From: Clostridiaceae bacterium
GTDB lineage: Bacteria; Bacillota; Clostridia; Lachnospirales; Lachnospiraceae
Direction of reading: 5' to 3'
Length of the DNA stretch: 48,592 nucleotides
Assembly: GCA_009911065.1 (NCBI GenBank)
Contig: QXWR01000040.1
Location: forward strand, 1-48,592
The position numbers were made by a program, and so were the translations under genes. Below are positions 1 to 8,719 of this stretch, piece after piece. Below the pieces are notes generated by a model. That model saw only the letters and a list, made by a program, of their open reading frames with translations, made no database searches and was not told the DNA's origin. The number at the start of each line of letters is the position of its first letter. The stretch's first letter is position 1.

Positions 1-1
1 T

Positions 2-1078
2 GTCAGGAAAATGAGAAAGTTTGAGACAGTGGATGAGGTTAAATCTGTGACAGCTCATGAAGTTATTAACAAGATTGCAAGGCGGGTTTCCCGAAAAGAG
101 ATGAATCCGAAGGCCTATAAGATGTTGCGGTTCGGGCATGAGGTTCCGGAGGGGTTTAATACGGAATGGAATTATGTGACGGTGAGAACCATATTGACGA
201 ATTATGCTTATGTGGGAGCCAGCGTCCATAACAGGTATAAGAGGGTGGCCGGGAAGCAGGTGAAAATACCGGAGGAAGAGTGGATTGTTGTGGAAGGAAC
301 GCATGAAGCACTGGTGGGTAGGGAGGACTATGAGAAAGTTCAGAAACTGCTGGCGGGCAATGCGGAAAGGTTCCATTCTACCCATGGGGAGAACGGTTAT
401 GACCATGCCCGTTTTAATTTTCTGGGGAAGAAGATTGTCTGTGCGGACTGTGGAAAGGTAATGGGGTTCCGTACAGAGGGAGCAAAGCATGACAAGAAGT
501 TTTACCGATGCAAGATGTATCTTCAATCTACTCATGGGAGCTGTACGAACCATAAGGTTTCGCTGGAAGATGTTAACCAGGCTGTTTTTGGAACGGTTGC
601 TGCCCATATGAGGTTCTGTATTGAGGCGGAGGAAACTGTGAGGCGGATGAATGCGGATGACAGGAATTTGAGGAAGTATGATTTTTATGGGAAGGAAGCT
701 GAACGGATAAGGAAGGAGCTGCAGAGGGAGACGGATGTGAAAGCCGGTATTTTTGAGGATTATAGAGATGGACTGATTGATGAGGAACAGTATGCGCAGA
801 TCAGCGGGCAATATGCTGAAAAAATCAGGGCATTGACGGCAAGGCTTGGGGAAGTCCAAAAGGCACGGGCGGAGTATTCTAGCAGATATTGTGTAGACAG
901 AAACTGGAAGGCTGTCGTTGAGGGATGTCTGGATATGCAGAGTCTGACGAGGGAAATGGTTGAGGCGTTTGTGGATAAGGTTGCGGTGCATGAGGGAGGG
1001 GATGTTGAAGTGTATCTGAAATATGATGATCTGCTGGAAGATTTGTTGAAAATCAGGGCAGAGAGAGAGGTGGTATGA
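2..1078 (+). CDS. Large serine recombinase, C-terminal part (cut by window edge)
   Basis: The reading frame is open to the left edge, so the N-terminus with the catalytic resolvase domain lies outside the window. What is visible is the DNA-binding Recombinase domain (about residues 30-110 of the visible part), a zinc ribbon with C-x2-C (CADCGK) followed by a second cysteine pair around YRCK and SCTN, then a long charged coiled-coil segment (about 220-300) and a short C-terminal tail. This order is that of transposon/phage large serine integrases of the TnpX/TndX kind, which excise and integrate circular elements. The stop overlaps the next recombinase start (ATGA), so the two are translationally coupled. 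It probably marks the right end of an integrated element lying mostly to the left. Confidence 0.85.
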   Translation, partial: VRKMRKFETVDEVKSVTAHEVINKIARRVSRKEMNPKAYKMLRFGHEVPEGFNTEWNYVTVRTILTNYAYVGASVHNRYKRVAGKQVKIPEEEWIVVEGTHEALVGREDYEKVQKLLAGNAERFHSTHGENGYDHARFNFLGKKIVCADCGKVMGFRTEGAKHDKKFYRCKMYLQSTHGSCTNHKVSLEDVNQAVFGTVAAHMRFCIEAEETVRRMNADDRNLRKYDFYGKEAERIRKELQRETDVKAGIFEDYRDGLIDEEQYAQISGQYAEKIRALTARLGEVQKARAEYSSRYCVDRNWKAVVEGCLDMQSLTREMVEAFVDKVAVHEGGDVEVYLKYDDLLEDLLKIRAEREVV

Positions 1079-2652
1079 TGAAGAAGAGGATAGTCGCTAT
1101 GTATCTTCGGCTTTCCAATGAGGACAGCGGTAAGGGTGAAATGGAAGAGAGCAACAGTATTTCGGCGCAGAGGGTGTTGCTGAAAAGGCATATAGAGGAA
1201 CTGCTGCAGGGGGAGGAATATGAGCTTACAGAGTTTTGTGATGACGGATATTCCGGGGTTGATTTCCGCAGACCGGGGGTGCAGGCGCTGATTGAGGCGG
1301 CAAAGAATGGGAGGATTGATATAATTATTGTGAAGGACTTTTCACGGTTCGGGCGGGATTATCTGGAAGTGGGAAGGTTTCTGGAATATATTTTTCCAAT
1401 CCTGCAGGTTCGGTTCGTGTCTGTGAATGACGGCTACGACAGCGAGGATAAGTTCGGGGCAACGGGCGGGATGAGTGTTGCATTGAAGAATCTGGTCTAT
1501 GGGATGTACAGCGCGGATTTGTCTAAGAAGGTGCGGTCTGCCAGGGATACGAGGGTGAGGAACGGGGAGTTTGTTGGGCAGTTTGCCCCTTATGGGTATC
1601 GGAAGAACCCAGAGGATAAGCACAGGCTTTTGGTTGATGAAGATGCGGCGTGGGTTGTGCGGAGGATTTTTGGGATGGCAGCGGACGGAACCAGTTATGC
1701 GGAGATTGCCAGAAGGCTGAATGAAGAGGGGATACCGTCAAGGGTTGTTTATCACAAGATGGCAGGAGATACTTATGGAGACAGGCAGCCTCATGTAAAG
1801 GTGAAGAGGTGGTGTGCTTCTTCGGTAAGGGATATTATTACGGATGAGGTGTATCTGGGGAAGTTAATCTGGAACCGGGCGAAGTGCGGTATGGATACGG
1901 ATAAGAAGGTGGTGAGGCAGCCAAGGGAGAAGTGGATCGTGGTGGAGGGGCATCATGAGGCACTGGTTTCCCGGAGTGTTTTTGAGAAGGCTAATGAGGG
2001 AGTGGGGACTGCGGATAAGGCCAGAAAAGAGATGAAGAAGAGGGAAAGTATTTTTTTCTGCGGGCATTGCGGAAAGGCACTGCAGCTTAGGAGCAGGGCT
2101 AACGGCAGGTATTTCTGCGGAGACCGGACGCAGGAGCGGGAGAATGACTGCCAGAAAGTGACTGTCAGGAAGAACGAACTGGAGGGAGCAGTGCTTTGCC
2201 AGGTGAGGAAGATGGCGGATGTGCTGGCGGCAGAGCGGGATATCAGCAGGACGGCTCAAAAGGACGGCAGGGTGGCGGTTCTTGAAAAGACGGTTGCGGA
2301 GAGTGTGAAGGAGTTGACACAGTGGAAGGGAAGGAAGATGCGGCTGTATGAGCGGTATAAGGCCGGGGAAATCAGCAGAGAGGATTATGTGGAGCGGATT
2401 GAGGCGGGCAGGGTGCGGATGGAAGAGCTAGAGCGGAGCAGGCGTGAAGCGCAGGCGGAGCTTGAATGTATGCGGGAGGCTGCCGGTTTAGAGGAAGTGG
2501 CAGACGAGGAACTGGCTGGATTTTCTGTACTGGACGTTTTTGATAGGGAGAGGGTGAAGATGCTGATTGAGAAGGTGGTGGTCTATGGGGAGGATGCTAT
2601 GGAGATTGTGTGGAAGGTGAGGAATCCGTTTGAGGGTGAGGTTTCTGCCTGA
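1075..2652 (+). CDS. Large serine recombinase
   Basis: Complete 525-residue site-specific recombinase. The N-terminal resolvase domain (about 5-155) has the nucleophile region SISAQR and the DFSRFGRDY motif of the catalytic arginine segment. A Recombinase domain follows (about 170-290), then a zinc ribbon (CGHCGK, later FCGD and NDC, about 329-361), then a coiled coil (about 380-470). The start is taken at the first of two ATGs, overlapping the upstream stop, behind a GAGAGAGGTGG ribosome binding site. Tandem recombinases at one end of an element are typical of clostridial integrative elements, where the genes may act together. The attachment site would be expected just beyond the stop but could not be defined from one copy. 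Confidence 0.9.
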   Translation: MMKKRIVAMYLRLSNEDSGKGEMEESNSISAQRVLLKRHIEELLQGEEYELTEFCDDGYSGVDFRRPGVQALIEAAKNGRIDIIIVKDFSRFGRDYLEVGRFLEYIFPILQVRFVSVNDGYDSEDKFGATGGMSVALKNLVYGMYSADLSKKVRSARDTRVRNGEFVGQFAPYGYRKNPEDKHRLLVDEDAAWVVRRIFGMAADGTSYAEIARRLNEEGIPSRVVYHKMAGDTYGDRQPHVKVKRWCASSVRDIITDEVYLGKLIWNRAKCGMDTDKKVVRQPREKWIVVEGHHEALVSRSVFEKANEGVGTADKARKEMKKRESIFFCGHCGKALQLRSRANGRYFCGDRTQERENDCQKVTVRKNELEGAVLCQVRKMADVLAAERDISRTAQKDGRVAVLEKTVAESVKELTQWKGRKMRLYERYKAGEISREDYVERIEAGRVRMEELERSRREAQAELECMREAAGLEEVADEELAGFSVLDVFDRERVKMLIEKVVVYGEDAMEIVWKVRNPFEGEVSA

Positions 2653-2689
2653 AAGATAGTTCCAATTTTGGGAAAGTAGTGGTAAAATT

Positions 2690-2718
2690 GAGCCATGGGC
2701 AGGTTGTGTCTGTGGCTC
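2690..2718. other. Hairpin between recombinase and TIR gene
   Basis: GAGCCA at 2690-2695 and TGGCTC at 2713-2718 form a 6-bp stem with a 17-nt loop, followed by an AT-rich stretch. It could be a weak terminator for the recombinase operon or part of an attachment site. There is no clean U-run, so it is not called a terminator. Confidence 0.3.
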
Positions 2719-2760
2719 ATATTTATTTGAGCAATTTAAGGTGAAAATGGGGTTAGATAG

Positions 2761-4200
2761 ATGAATAGGACCAGATTTAGTAAATTTAAGAGGAAAGTAT
2801 TTTTAAGCTATACATTTAAAGATTATGAAAAAATTACTTTGGTTAGTAAAAAGCTAAATGAACTTGGATTTGATATTTTTACAGACGTTTGTTCGGCAAA
2901 TGCTGGTAATAATATAGTCAGATATTTTAATGAACAGATTGAAAAATGTGATTGCTTTGTGTTTGTCGTAGCAGAAAAATTTCTTGAAAATTCTATTTGG
3001 GAATATGATATTGCATTAAACACTGGAAAAACGGTATTTGTGTTTGTAAAAAAAGAATTATTTCATGGGGATATTCAAAAGAGGTTTGGAAATAGGACAG
3101 TCACATTATGGAATGATGAAAATGAGTTGGCACATTGTATTATTGATGAAATTTCCAGATATGGATACAGGTATCCTCTTAGGGGGTATCAGTTTGAATA
3201 TATTGTGGGTGAGATTTTTAAAAGTTATGGATGCCTGACTAAAATGTCTAATAGGAATGAGTATTATGATATTTTAGCAGAAAAAGAGAACATCAGATTT
3301 TATATTGAGGCGAAAGCAATTAGGCAGAGGGTAATAAGTACGTCTATAATCTCCAAAGCATTGGCATCTGCATCTATGCTGGAAGATACATACAATTCAA
3401 AATATATATTAGTGGTGGCAAATGAGTTGTCTTCTCAGGCATGGGAAATAATCAAGCAAAAAACAGATATTTTAGTTGTAGATATTAGAAATTTGTTGTA
3501 TATAGTACAATGTGATGAAGTTTTAAAATCTCAATTACTTTCAATTTTGGAGTATTCTACGGAGGATATTGAGCCTAATGAGCCTATAGATTTATTAAAG
3601 TTAATGGGGGTAAAGGTTCAGAATGAAAATGTAGATACAGTTGAAAAACCGAACGATTATGAAATTATTGAATCATTGATAGCGGAGATACAGGCTTGGG
3701 AACCGAAGACAAGAAAGAGTTCTGAATATGAAAATCTATGTACTAAGGTTTTAAATATTCTTTTTGCAGCAGATTTGGCATTGTGGAGTGAACAACAGAA
3801 ATCAAATGAGGATTTATATAGGTTTGATTTAATATGCAAAATTAAAGATGATATAAAAGAGAGTTTTTGGAAATTTATTGAGGAATATTTTCGGTCTAAA
3901 TATATTATTTTTGAATTTAAGAATTATTCAGAAACAATAACACAAAAAGAAATATATACTACGGACAAATACTTGTATGCGAAAGCGCTTAGATGTGTTG
4001 CGATAATAATTTCATGTTATGGGGAAGATAAAAATGCTAAAAAAGCAATTAAAGGGACGTTGAGAGAGAATGGGAAATTGATTATCAGCATTTCAAATAA
4101 GGATTTGGTTGATCTGTTGAACGAAAAACTGCACGGTGGTTCTCCGGCAGAGTATCTTTATAATAGGCTGGATACGATGCTTATAGAGTTGGATAAATGA
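2761..4200 (+). CDS. TIR domain protein with two PD-(D/E)XK-like nuclease domains
   Basis: 479 residues. Residues about 11-100 form a TIR domain (KVFLSYTFKD at its start; the SIWEYDIAL segment carries a candidate catalytic glutamate). TIR domains in bacterial defence commonly cleave NAD or make cyclic ADP-ribose-type signals. Residues about 140-245 look like an Mrr/restriction-endonuclease fold: YQFEYIVGEIF helix, then YYDILAEK and YIEAK, giving D...ExK. Residues about 318-460 look like a second such fold: EYENLCTKVL helix, then YRFDLICK and IIFEFKNY, again D...ExK. The ribosome binding site is a GGGG run before ATG. Base composition is much richer in A/T than the upstream recombinases, indicating separate origin. 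The next gene, 42 nt downstream, is a STAND-like ATPase-Mrr protein, so the pair is a probable defence cassette. The second nuclease call is less certain than the first. Confidence 0.75.
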   Translation: MNRTRFSKFKRKVFLSYTFKDYEKITLVSKKLNELGFDIFTDVCSANAGNNIVRYFNEQIEKCDCFVFVVAEKFLENSIWEYDIALNTGKTVFVFVKKELFHGDIQKRFGNRTVTLWNDENELAHCIIDEISRYGYRYPLRGYQFEYIVGEIFKSYGCLTKMSNRNEYYDILAEKENIRFYIEAKAIRQRVISTSIISKALASASMLEDTYNSKYILVVANELSSQAWEIIKQKTDILVVDIRNLLYIVQCDEVLKSQLLSILEYSTEDIEPNEPIDLLKLMGVKVQNENVDTVEKPNDYEIIESLIAEIQAWEPKTRKSSEYENLCTKVLNILFAADLALWSEQQKSNEDLYRFDLICKIKDDIKESFWKFIEEYFRSKYIIFEFKNYSETITQKEIYTTDKYLYAKALRCVAIIISCYGEDKNAKKAIKGTLRENGKLIISISNKDLVDLLNEKLHGGSPAEYLYNRLDTMLIELDK

Positions 4201-4242
4201 GTTGTTAATTTTATTTGAGAAAATTGTGTATGGAGTAAAAGT

Positions 4243-5391
4243 GTGCTGATGAATATAGGGAAAAAGGTTAACGACGTTTTATTAGAATCTGATAAATATA
4301 ATACAGATACATTTATTGAATCAAATATGCCTTTGTTAAGAAGGGAAAAAGAATTATCTGAACTGAAAAAAATACTGAGTGAATCAGGTAATCATGTAGC
4401 CTTAATTACTGGTGTTGCAGGAATCGGAAAGTCAACATTAGTAAGGGTGTATGCAGAAGAGAATAAAGAGCAATATAGTAATGTTTATATATGGCATGCA
4501 TGGCAACTTCCAAAAGATTTGAGGGTAGAAGATAATTCCCTTATTATTATTGATGATGCAGATGAATTGGATTCAAAGAAGTTAGAAGAAATAATAAAAT
4601 ATAATGAGTTATCATTTATATTAGTAGTTGGTAGAACTGTGGATTATCGTTTTAGTAAAGAAAAATTTGTTTGTTTATCAGTGAACGGATTGAGCCAAAG
4701 TGAGATAGTTTCTTTTCGTCTAAATAGATTTAAAGATCATCTTATAGATTTTGATTATGAAGAAATGAAAAGGATTCTTTTATTGACGCAGGGAAATCCA
4801 CTTATTATAGAGAATATGTTTAGGCTGGTAGACAGTCTTGGTATCGATATTATAGACAAATTATTATATCAGCAAATTTCTGTAGGAAAATCAGATATAG
4901 TTGTTCCGAATAAAAGTATTATAAGCCCCTCTTTAATCAGCATAAAGAAGGATGTATTACAGATAAATGATGATTTGATGTGTTATATTGCACAAGAACC
5001 AATGAGCATGTATGAATTATCGCCAAGAGAATTTGAAAAAATAATTGCGGAGTTATTTAAGAAATTAGGTTATGAAGTAGAACTGACAAAACAGACAAGG
5101 GATGGTGGGGTAGATATTTACATAGCAGAGAAAACAGACTTAGGAAAGTTTTTGTTCCTGGTGGAGTGTAAACATTATGCTCCAAATAGACCGGTGGGAA
5201 TAGAAGTAATAAGAAATATGTATGGCGTTTTGGGAATGAATAAACGAAAGCCAACAGGAGGTATTATTGCTACTACTTCACACTTTGCTAAAGGAGTGAG
5301 GGAAGAGATAGTAGAATTAAACTTAGAACATAGGATATCATTGCACGATTTTGAGTATATATCGGAGCTTTTGGCGAAGGCATATTTATAG
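4243..5391 (+). CDS. STAND/NB-ARC-like P-loop ATPase with C-terminal Mrr nuclease
   Basis: 382 residues. Walker A GVAGIGKST (about 58-66) and Walker B LIIIDDAD (about 100-107) define a P-loop ATPase of AAA/STAND type, with a short helical region after it (about 170-225). The C-terminus (about 260-375) is a classical Mrr-type restriction endonuclease: EFEKIIAELFKKLGY helix, DGGVDI and VECKHY giving the D...ExK active site. The GTG at 4243 is preferred as start because GGAG lies 7 nt before it; the ATG at 4249 would give 13 nt. The protein lacks the long repeat sensor domain usual in STAND defence ATPases, so target recognition may come from the TIR-nuclease partner encoded 42 nt upstream. Role in antiphage defence is inference from domain content and island context. 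Confidence 0.78.
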   Translation: MLMNIGKKVNDVLLESDKYNTDTFIESNMPLLRREKELSELKKILSESGNHVALITGVAGIGKSTLVRVYAEENKEQYSNVYIWHAWQLPKDLRVEDNSLIIIDDADELDSKKLEEIIKYNELSFILVVGRTVDYRFSKEKFVCLSVNGLSQSEIVSFRLNRFKDHLIDFDYEEMKRILLLTQGNPLIIENMFRLVDSLGIDIIDKLLYQQISVGKSDIVVPNKSIISPSLISIKKDVLQINDDLMCYIAQEPMSMYELSPREFEKIIAELFKKLGYEVELTKQTRDGGVDIYIAEKTDLGKFLFLVECKHYAPNRPVGIEVIRNMYGVLGMNKRKPTGGIIATTSHFAKGVREEIVELNLEHRISLHDFEYISELLAKAYL

Positions 5392-5491
5392 ATTAAATTG
5401 AGGTGAATGTTATTTGGTATTATGTTTACAAATATTGATTAGTGTTATATTTTTGATAGAGAGTTGAGAGGAAAAATTTTTTATTCCTTGC

Positions 5492-5824
5492 TTGACACAG
5501 GCAGATCTTTTGTTTTATCACTTGAAATTACGCTGCTATGTTGTGATAGAATTAAAAGCCTGTGATTTTGAACCGGGATTTATCAGCCAATTAAATATGT
5601 ATCAGAATATAGTAAATGATATTTTGTGCCATCCTGACGATAAACCTACAATCGGACTTTTGCTGGTTAAGGGTAAGAATAAAACTGTAGTGGAATATTC
5701 TTTATCTGGTTATCAGAACCCAATTGGTGTTGCAGATTGGCAGAATCAGCTCACACAGTCTTTGCCAGAAGAGCTACAGAGTAGTTTGCCTTCTATCGAA
5801 GAAATAGAAAGAGAATTGGGGTAA
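5492..5824 (+). pseudogene. C-terminal fragment of DUF1016/YhcG-type PDDEXK nuclease
   Basis: About 110 codons match the C-terminal nuclease half of DUF1016 (YhcG-like) proteins: DLLFYH, VVIELKA (the E-x-K pair), the SQLNMYQN helix and the PTIGLLLVKGK and NPIGVADW segments. Full-length relatives are roughly three times longer and carry an N-terminal helical domain that is absent. There is no convincing start codon or ribosome binding site; the frame opens with a TTG inside the domain. This is a decayed remnant, with an intact C-terminal end. Confidence 0.75.
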
Positions 5825-6159
5825 CAGTAAAATTGATAGAAAAAGTGCAACGGTCGTTGCACAAATGGGATAACAACCGTGATTAATGGTCAGTGGCTTA
5901 AATCAATTCGGTTTAAGCCATCGATAAGTAAAAAGATTTGAGCATAGGTTTGTGTTGATACAAAGGAAAGATACCTAGAAATCCTTGAATTTACGCACTT
6001 TGTGACATTTTTCAGTTTCAACAAAATCGGTGAAAATCATAAGGAAAAGATACTTGTAAAGAAAGTAACCGTAGATGTGGCGTTAGACCTCGGTACGGGG
6101 AACACAAAAAATCCTGACAATGAAAGTGAATAGAGGACTATCAGATGCAGTGATAGACA
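5825..6159 (+). other. Gene-poor stretch with a short decayed reading frame
   Basis: No intact gene is visible. Positions 5948-6133 hold a 61-codon open stretch ending in TAG, with a regular protein-like composition (segments EILEFTHFV and KEKILVKKV) but no start codon or ribosome binding site. It is probably the 3' end of an unidentified lost gene, read up to the terminator at 6160-6194. Confidence 0.35.
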
Positions 6160-6194
6160 ATAGGGATACTTGAATGAGAGTGTTCCTATTTTTT
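6160..6194 (+). terminator. Intrinsic terminator upstream of group II intron
   Basis: ATAGGGATACT (6160-6170) pairs with AGTGTTCCTAT (6179-6189), allowing G-U pairs and one mismatch, around an 8-nt loop, and is followed by a T-run. The group II intron begins a few bases after it, an arrangement typical of introns that target terminator hairpins. Confidence 0.65.
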
Positions 6195-6604
6195 ATAGTA
6201 TGACGGGCATGCCAATGCTCTGTGGTGAAAGTCCACATAGGCGTAGCTACCAGCGAACTTGTAAGCGACTCTCAAGGTTTGCATTGTGAGGTGCAGGCGA
6301 GAAGAAGAGATAGCGAAATCGTAGCCCTACGGACAGAAACCTGATAATAAGGCGTTTATGGCGGGTAAGTTGGCTATAGACAACGAAGCCCAAAAGGTAG
6401 CCGTAACCCATAGGCGTAAATCAGGAGGGTAGATGAGGAAAGAGCATTGGCTTATCCCGTGAGGTCTCACAGGCGGCTTCATTCAGCCGTAGTAACAACG
6501 AACTGTGAGAAGTCAGCAGAAGCCATAGTAGGCGTAAGCCGAAGGGCTGAACAACGTAACCGTGTAATCAAATGTATGCTTCATGGAATACCTGACAGCA
6601 GGAA

Positions 6605-7966
6605 GTGCGAAACGTAGATGAGCAGGTACTGCACAACTTAGGGCGAATCCATGGAAACGGAAAGGAGAAAGCACACAAAGCAATGTCAGAACTGTTAGAA
6701 AAGATACTATCCAAAAACAACATGAATGATGCCTACAAGAAAGTCTGCGCCAACAAAGGTGCAGGCGGCGTAGATGACGTGACGGTTGAAGAACTCGGCG
6801 AGTATATCAAAGAAAACTGGGAAAGTATCAGGGAGCAAATCAGGCACAGAGAATACAAACCACAGCCAGTCAGGAGGGTAGAGATACCCAAGCCGGACGG
6901 AGGGGTGAGAAAACTTGGAATCCCAACCGTAATGGACAGGGTAATCCAGCAAGGCATCGTGCAGGTGATAAGCCCGATGTGTGAGCCACTGTTTTTGGAG
7001 TGGAGTTATGGATTCAGACCAAACAGGAGTTGCGAGATGGCAATCAGGCAGTTACTGGTATACTTGAATGAGGGTTATGAGTGGATAGTGGATATTGACT
7101 TGGAAAAATTCTTTGATAATGTACCACAGGACAAACTTATGAGCCTTGTCCACGACATCATCAACGACGGTGATACGGAATCGCTAATCCGCAAATACCT
7201 GAAAGCAGGAGCCATGACGCCGCAAGGGTACGAAGAAACAAAGCTCGGCACACCACAGGGCGGAAATCTGTCGCCGCTTTTGTCAAACATTATGCTGAAC
7301 GAACTGGATAAGGAACTGGAAGCAAGAGGGCTGCACTTCACAAGATATGCAGATGACTGTGTGGTAGCAGTAAGAAGCGAATCAAGCGCGAAGAGGGTCA
7401 TGCGGACAGTAACGGATTGGATTCAGAGGAAACTGGGGTTAAAGGTCAACATGAGTAAGACCCAGATCACAAGACCGATGAAATTGAAATATCTTGGATT
7501 CGGATTCTACAAGGACAGCAAGGAAAAAGAATGGAAATGCAGACCCCATCAGGATTCTGTGAAGAAATTCAAGGGAAAATTGAAAGAACTGACTTGTAGG
7601 AAAATGCCCGGAACAGTCACAGGGAAAATCGCGCAAATCAATCAGGTGACAAGAGGGTGGATAAACTACTATGCTCTCGGCTCCATGAAAACAGCAATGG
7701 CAGAGATTGACGCACATTTAAGGACAAGAATCAGGGTTATAATCTGGAAACAGTGGAAAGTGCCGAAGAAACGGCAATGGGGATTGCAGAAGCTTGGGAT
7801 AGGAAAAGACCTTGCAAGACTGACAGCATACTGTGGAGACCGCTATTATTGGGTTGTAACCAAAACATGTGTCAGCAGAGCAATCTCCAAAGAGGTGCTG
7901 GGAAGAGCAGGACTTGTAAGCTGTGTTGATTATTATAATGAGCGCCATACTTTGAAGTTATGTTGA
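6605..7966 (+). CDS. ltrA: Group II intron-encoded reverse transcriptase/maturase
   Basis: 453 residues. The reverse transcriptase domain (about 60-300) carries the catalytic YADD box (in RYADDCVVAV) and the conserved PQGGNLSPLLSNIML segment. The maturase domain X follows (about 315-380; KLKYLGFGFY, RGWINYYALG). The protein stops shortly after and has no HNH endonuclease domain, so mobility would rely on reverse splicing into single-stranded DNA or transiently open DNA. Start is GTG at 6605. Its role is to fold and splice the intron RNA that encodes it and to reverse transcribe it after insertion. Confidence 0.93.
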   Translation: MRNVDEQVLHNLGRIHGNGKEKAHKAMSELLEKILSKNNMNDAYKKVCANKGAGGVDDVTVEELGEYIKENWESIREQIRHREYKPQPVRRVEIPKPDGGVRKLGIPTVMDRVIQQGIVQVISPMCEPLFLEWSYGFRPNRSCEMAIRQLLVYLNEGYEWIVDIDLEKFFDNVPQDKLMSLVHDIINDGDTESLIRKYLKAGAMTPQGYEETKLGTPQGGNLSPLLSNIMLNELDKELEARGLHFTRYADDCVVAVRSESSAKRVMRTVTDWIQRKLGLKVNMSKTQITRPMKLKYLGFGFYKDSKEKEWKCRPHQDSVKKFKGKLKELTCRKMPGTVTGKIAQINQVTRGWINYYALGSMKTAMAEIDAHLRTRIRVIIWKQWKVPKKRQWGLQKLGIGKDLARLTAYCGDRYYWVVTKTCVSRAISKEVLGRAGLVSCVDYYNERHTLKLC

Positions 7967-8031
7967 ACCGCCGTATGCCGAACGGCATGTACTGGTGGTG
8001 TGAGAGGGGGCTTGATTGCCCCCTACTTGAT
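7967..8031 (+). ncRNA. Group II intron domains V and VI
   Basis: Immediately after the maturase stop, ACCGCC and GTATGCC pair with GGCATGT and GGTGGT around a GAAC tetraloop (7967-7999), with a two- to three-base bulge, matching the catalytic domain V. GGGGGC (8006-8011) and GCCCCC (8018-8023) form domain VI, followed by the 3' tail ending near 8031. Confidence 0.7.
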
Positions 8032-8032
8032 T

Positions 8033-8060
8033 AGGGCATTCCATAGCGGGATGCTCTTTT
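8033..8060 (+). terminator. Terminator-like hairpin after the intron
   Basis: AGGGCATTCC (8033-8042) pairs fully, with two wobble pairs, with GGGATGCTCT (8048-8057) across the loop ATAGC, then TTT. It belongs to the 3' exon side of the intron insertion and lies 30 nt before the DUF6075 gene. Confidence 0.5.
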
Positions 8061-8090
8061 CAATTCAATTTTAAAAGGAGGAACAGAAAA

Positions 8091-8558
8091 ATGTCAAACA
8101 CAGCGTTAAGAGCAGAGATAGCAAAAGAGATTATTTTTATCAGCGATGCACATGAAAAATTCTACTATGAGAAATTGAAAGAGGTCAGGTATCAGGACGT
8201 GTACCATAAAGCACTTGTATATTGTCTTGGTATCAGTGATGACACAAGAAGAAATACCAACAGCATTTATAACTTTAAGACAGGCTGTGTAATAACGGAG
8301 TGTCTGCATGAAGGCTGGCAGACCAGCGGGAGCTTAAAAGTAGTCAGGATGGAGTTTAACCTTTACTGCAATGGTACGCCAAGTGTCTTTGATTACGATG
8401 ATACGGAGGAACAGGTGGACGAGTGCAGACGGTACACAGTGGAAGATCTGTTCTGCTGTGCCTATGCGCCTTATTTTTGGCAGGCAGTACAGATTCGTTA
8501 TCCGGAATATGTAACATATAACCACAAGTTGTACGCCATGCTTGGAGGACGGGATTGA
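8091..8558 (+). CDS. DUF6075 family protein
   Basis: 155 residues, preceded by AAAAGGAGG at good spacing. The sequence matches my memory of the DUF6075 family, small cytoplasmic proteins carried on clostridial conjugative and prophage-like elements; no function is known to me. It is acidic, cysteine- and tyrosine-rich, with no membrane segment. The stop overlaps the start of a second small frame (TGATG), the usual linkage in these elements, but the downstream gene is cut short here. Confidence 0.7.
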   Translation: MSNTALRAEIAKEIIFISDAHEKFYYEKLKEVRYQDVYHKALVYCLGISDDTRRNTNSIYNFKTGCVITECLHEGWQTSGSLKVVRMEFNLYCNGTPSVFDYDDTEEQVDECRRYTVEDLFCCAYAPYFWQAVQIRYPEYVTYNHKLYAMLGGRD

Positions 8559-8635
8559 TGTTAAAAGTCAGGCTTATGGGAACGAAGAATGATATTAAGT
8601 GGTTCGGGAAGATTGGACCTATGTCAATACTTTAG
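8558..8635 (+). pseudogene. N-terminal fragment of a DUF3970-like protein
   Basis: The ATG overlaps the DUF6075 stop. The first 16 codons (MLKVRLMGTKNDIKWF) resemble the start of DUF3970-type small proteins. After that the frame runs into unrelated sequence and stops at 8635, giving 25 residues instead of the expected 60 or so. The junction near 8607-8620 is probably a deletion or insertion breakpoint. Confidence 0.5.
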
Positions 8636-8674
8636 ACAAAAAAAAGCCGAAAGATTATGCTGCTTTTTTGAGTT

Positions 8675-8716
8675 CCTCATCCTCCTTTACAGATTTTTAA
8701 GAAAGTGAGGATGAGG
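8675..8716 (+). repeat. Perfect 10-bp inverted repeat over the holin ribosome binding site
   Basis: CCTCATCCTC (8675-8684) is the exact reverse complement of GAGGATGAGG (8707-8716), with a 22-nt spacer. The right arm includes the Shine-Dalgarno of the holin remnant, so the RNA hairpin would hide it. Just upstream, an A-rich/T-rich pair around 8640-8670 may form a further weak terminator. Confidence 0.5.
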
Positions 8717-8719
8717 ATT

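Larger units (their letters stand above)
6198..8031 (+). mobile_element. Group II intron with reverse transcriptase/maturase
   Basis: About 1.8 kb. A structured 5' RNA region of about 400 nt precedes the maturase ORF, and a domain V/VI structure follows its stop. The 5' end is placed at GTATG (6198), close to the GUGYG consensus, and the 3' end near 8031 after the domain VI stem; both ends are estimates to within a few bases. The intron sits between two terminator-like hairpins (6160-6194 and 8033-8060), so its insertion disrupts no coding sequence. It is the only complete retroelement in the window and may still be mobile, since the maturase is intact. Confidence 0.8.

Noticed and set aside
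760..1191. 143-codon minus-strand frame over the recombinase genes
   Set aside because: It is a shadow of two strongly supported serine recombinases and has Ser/Thr-rich composition typical of antisense frames.
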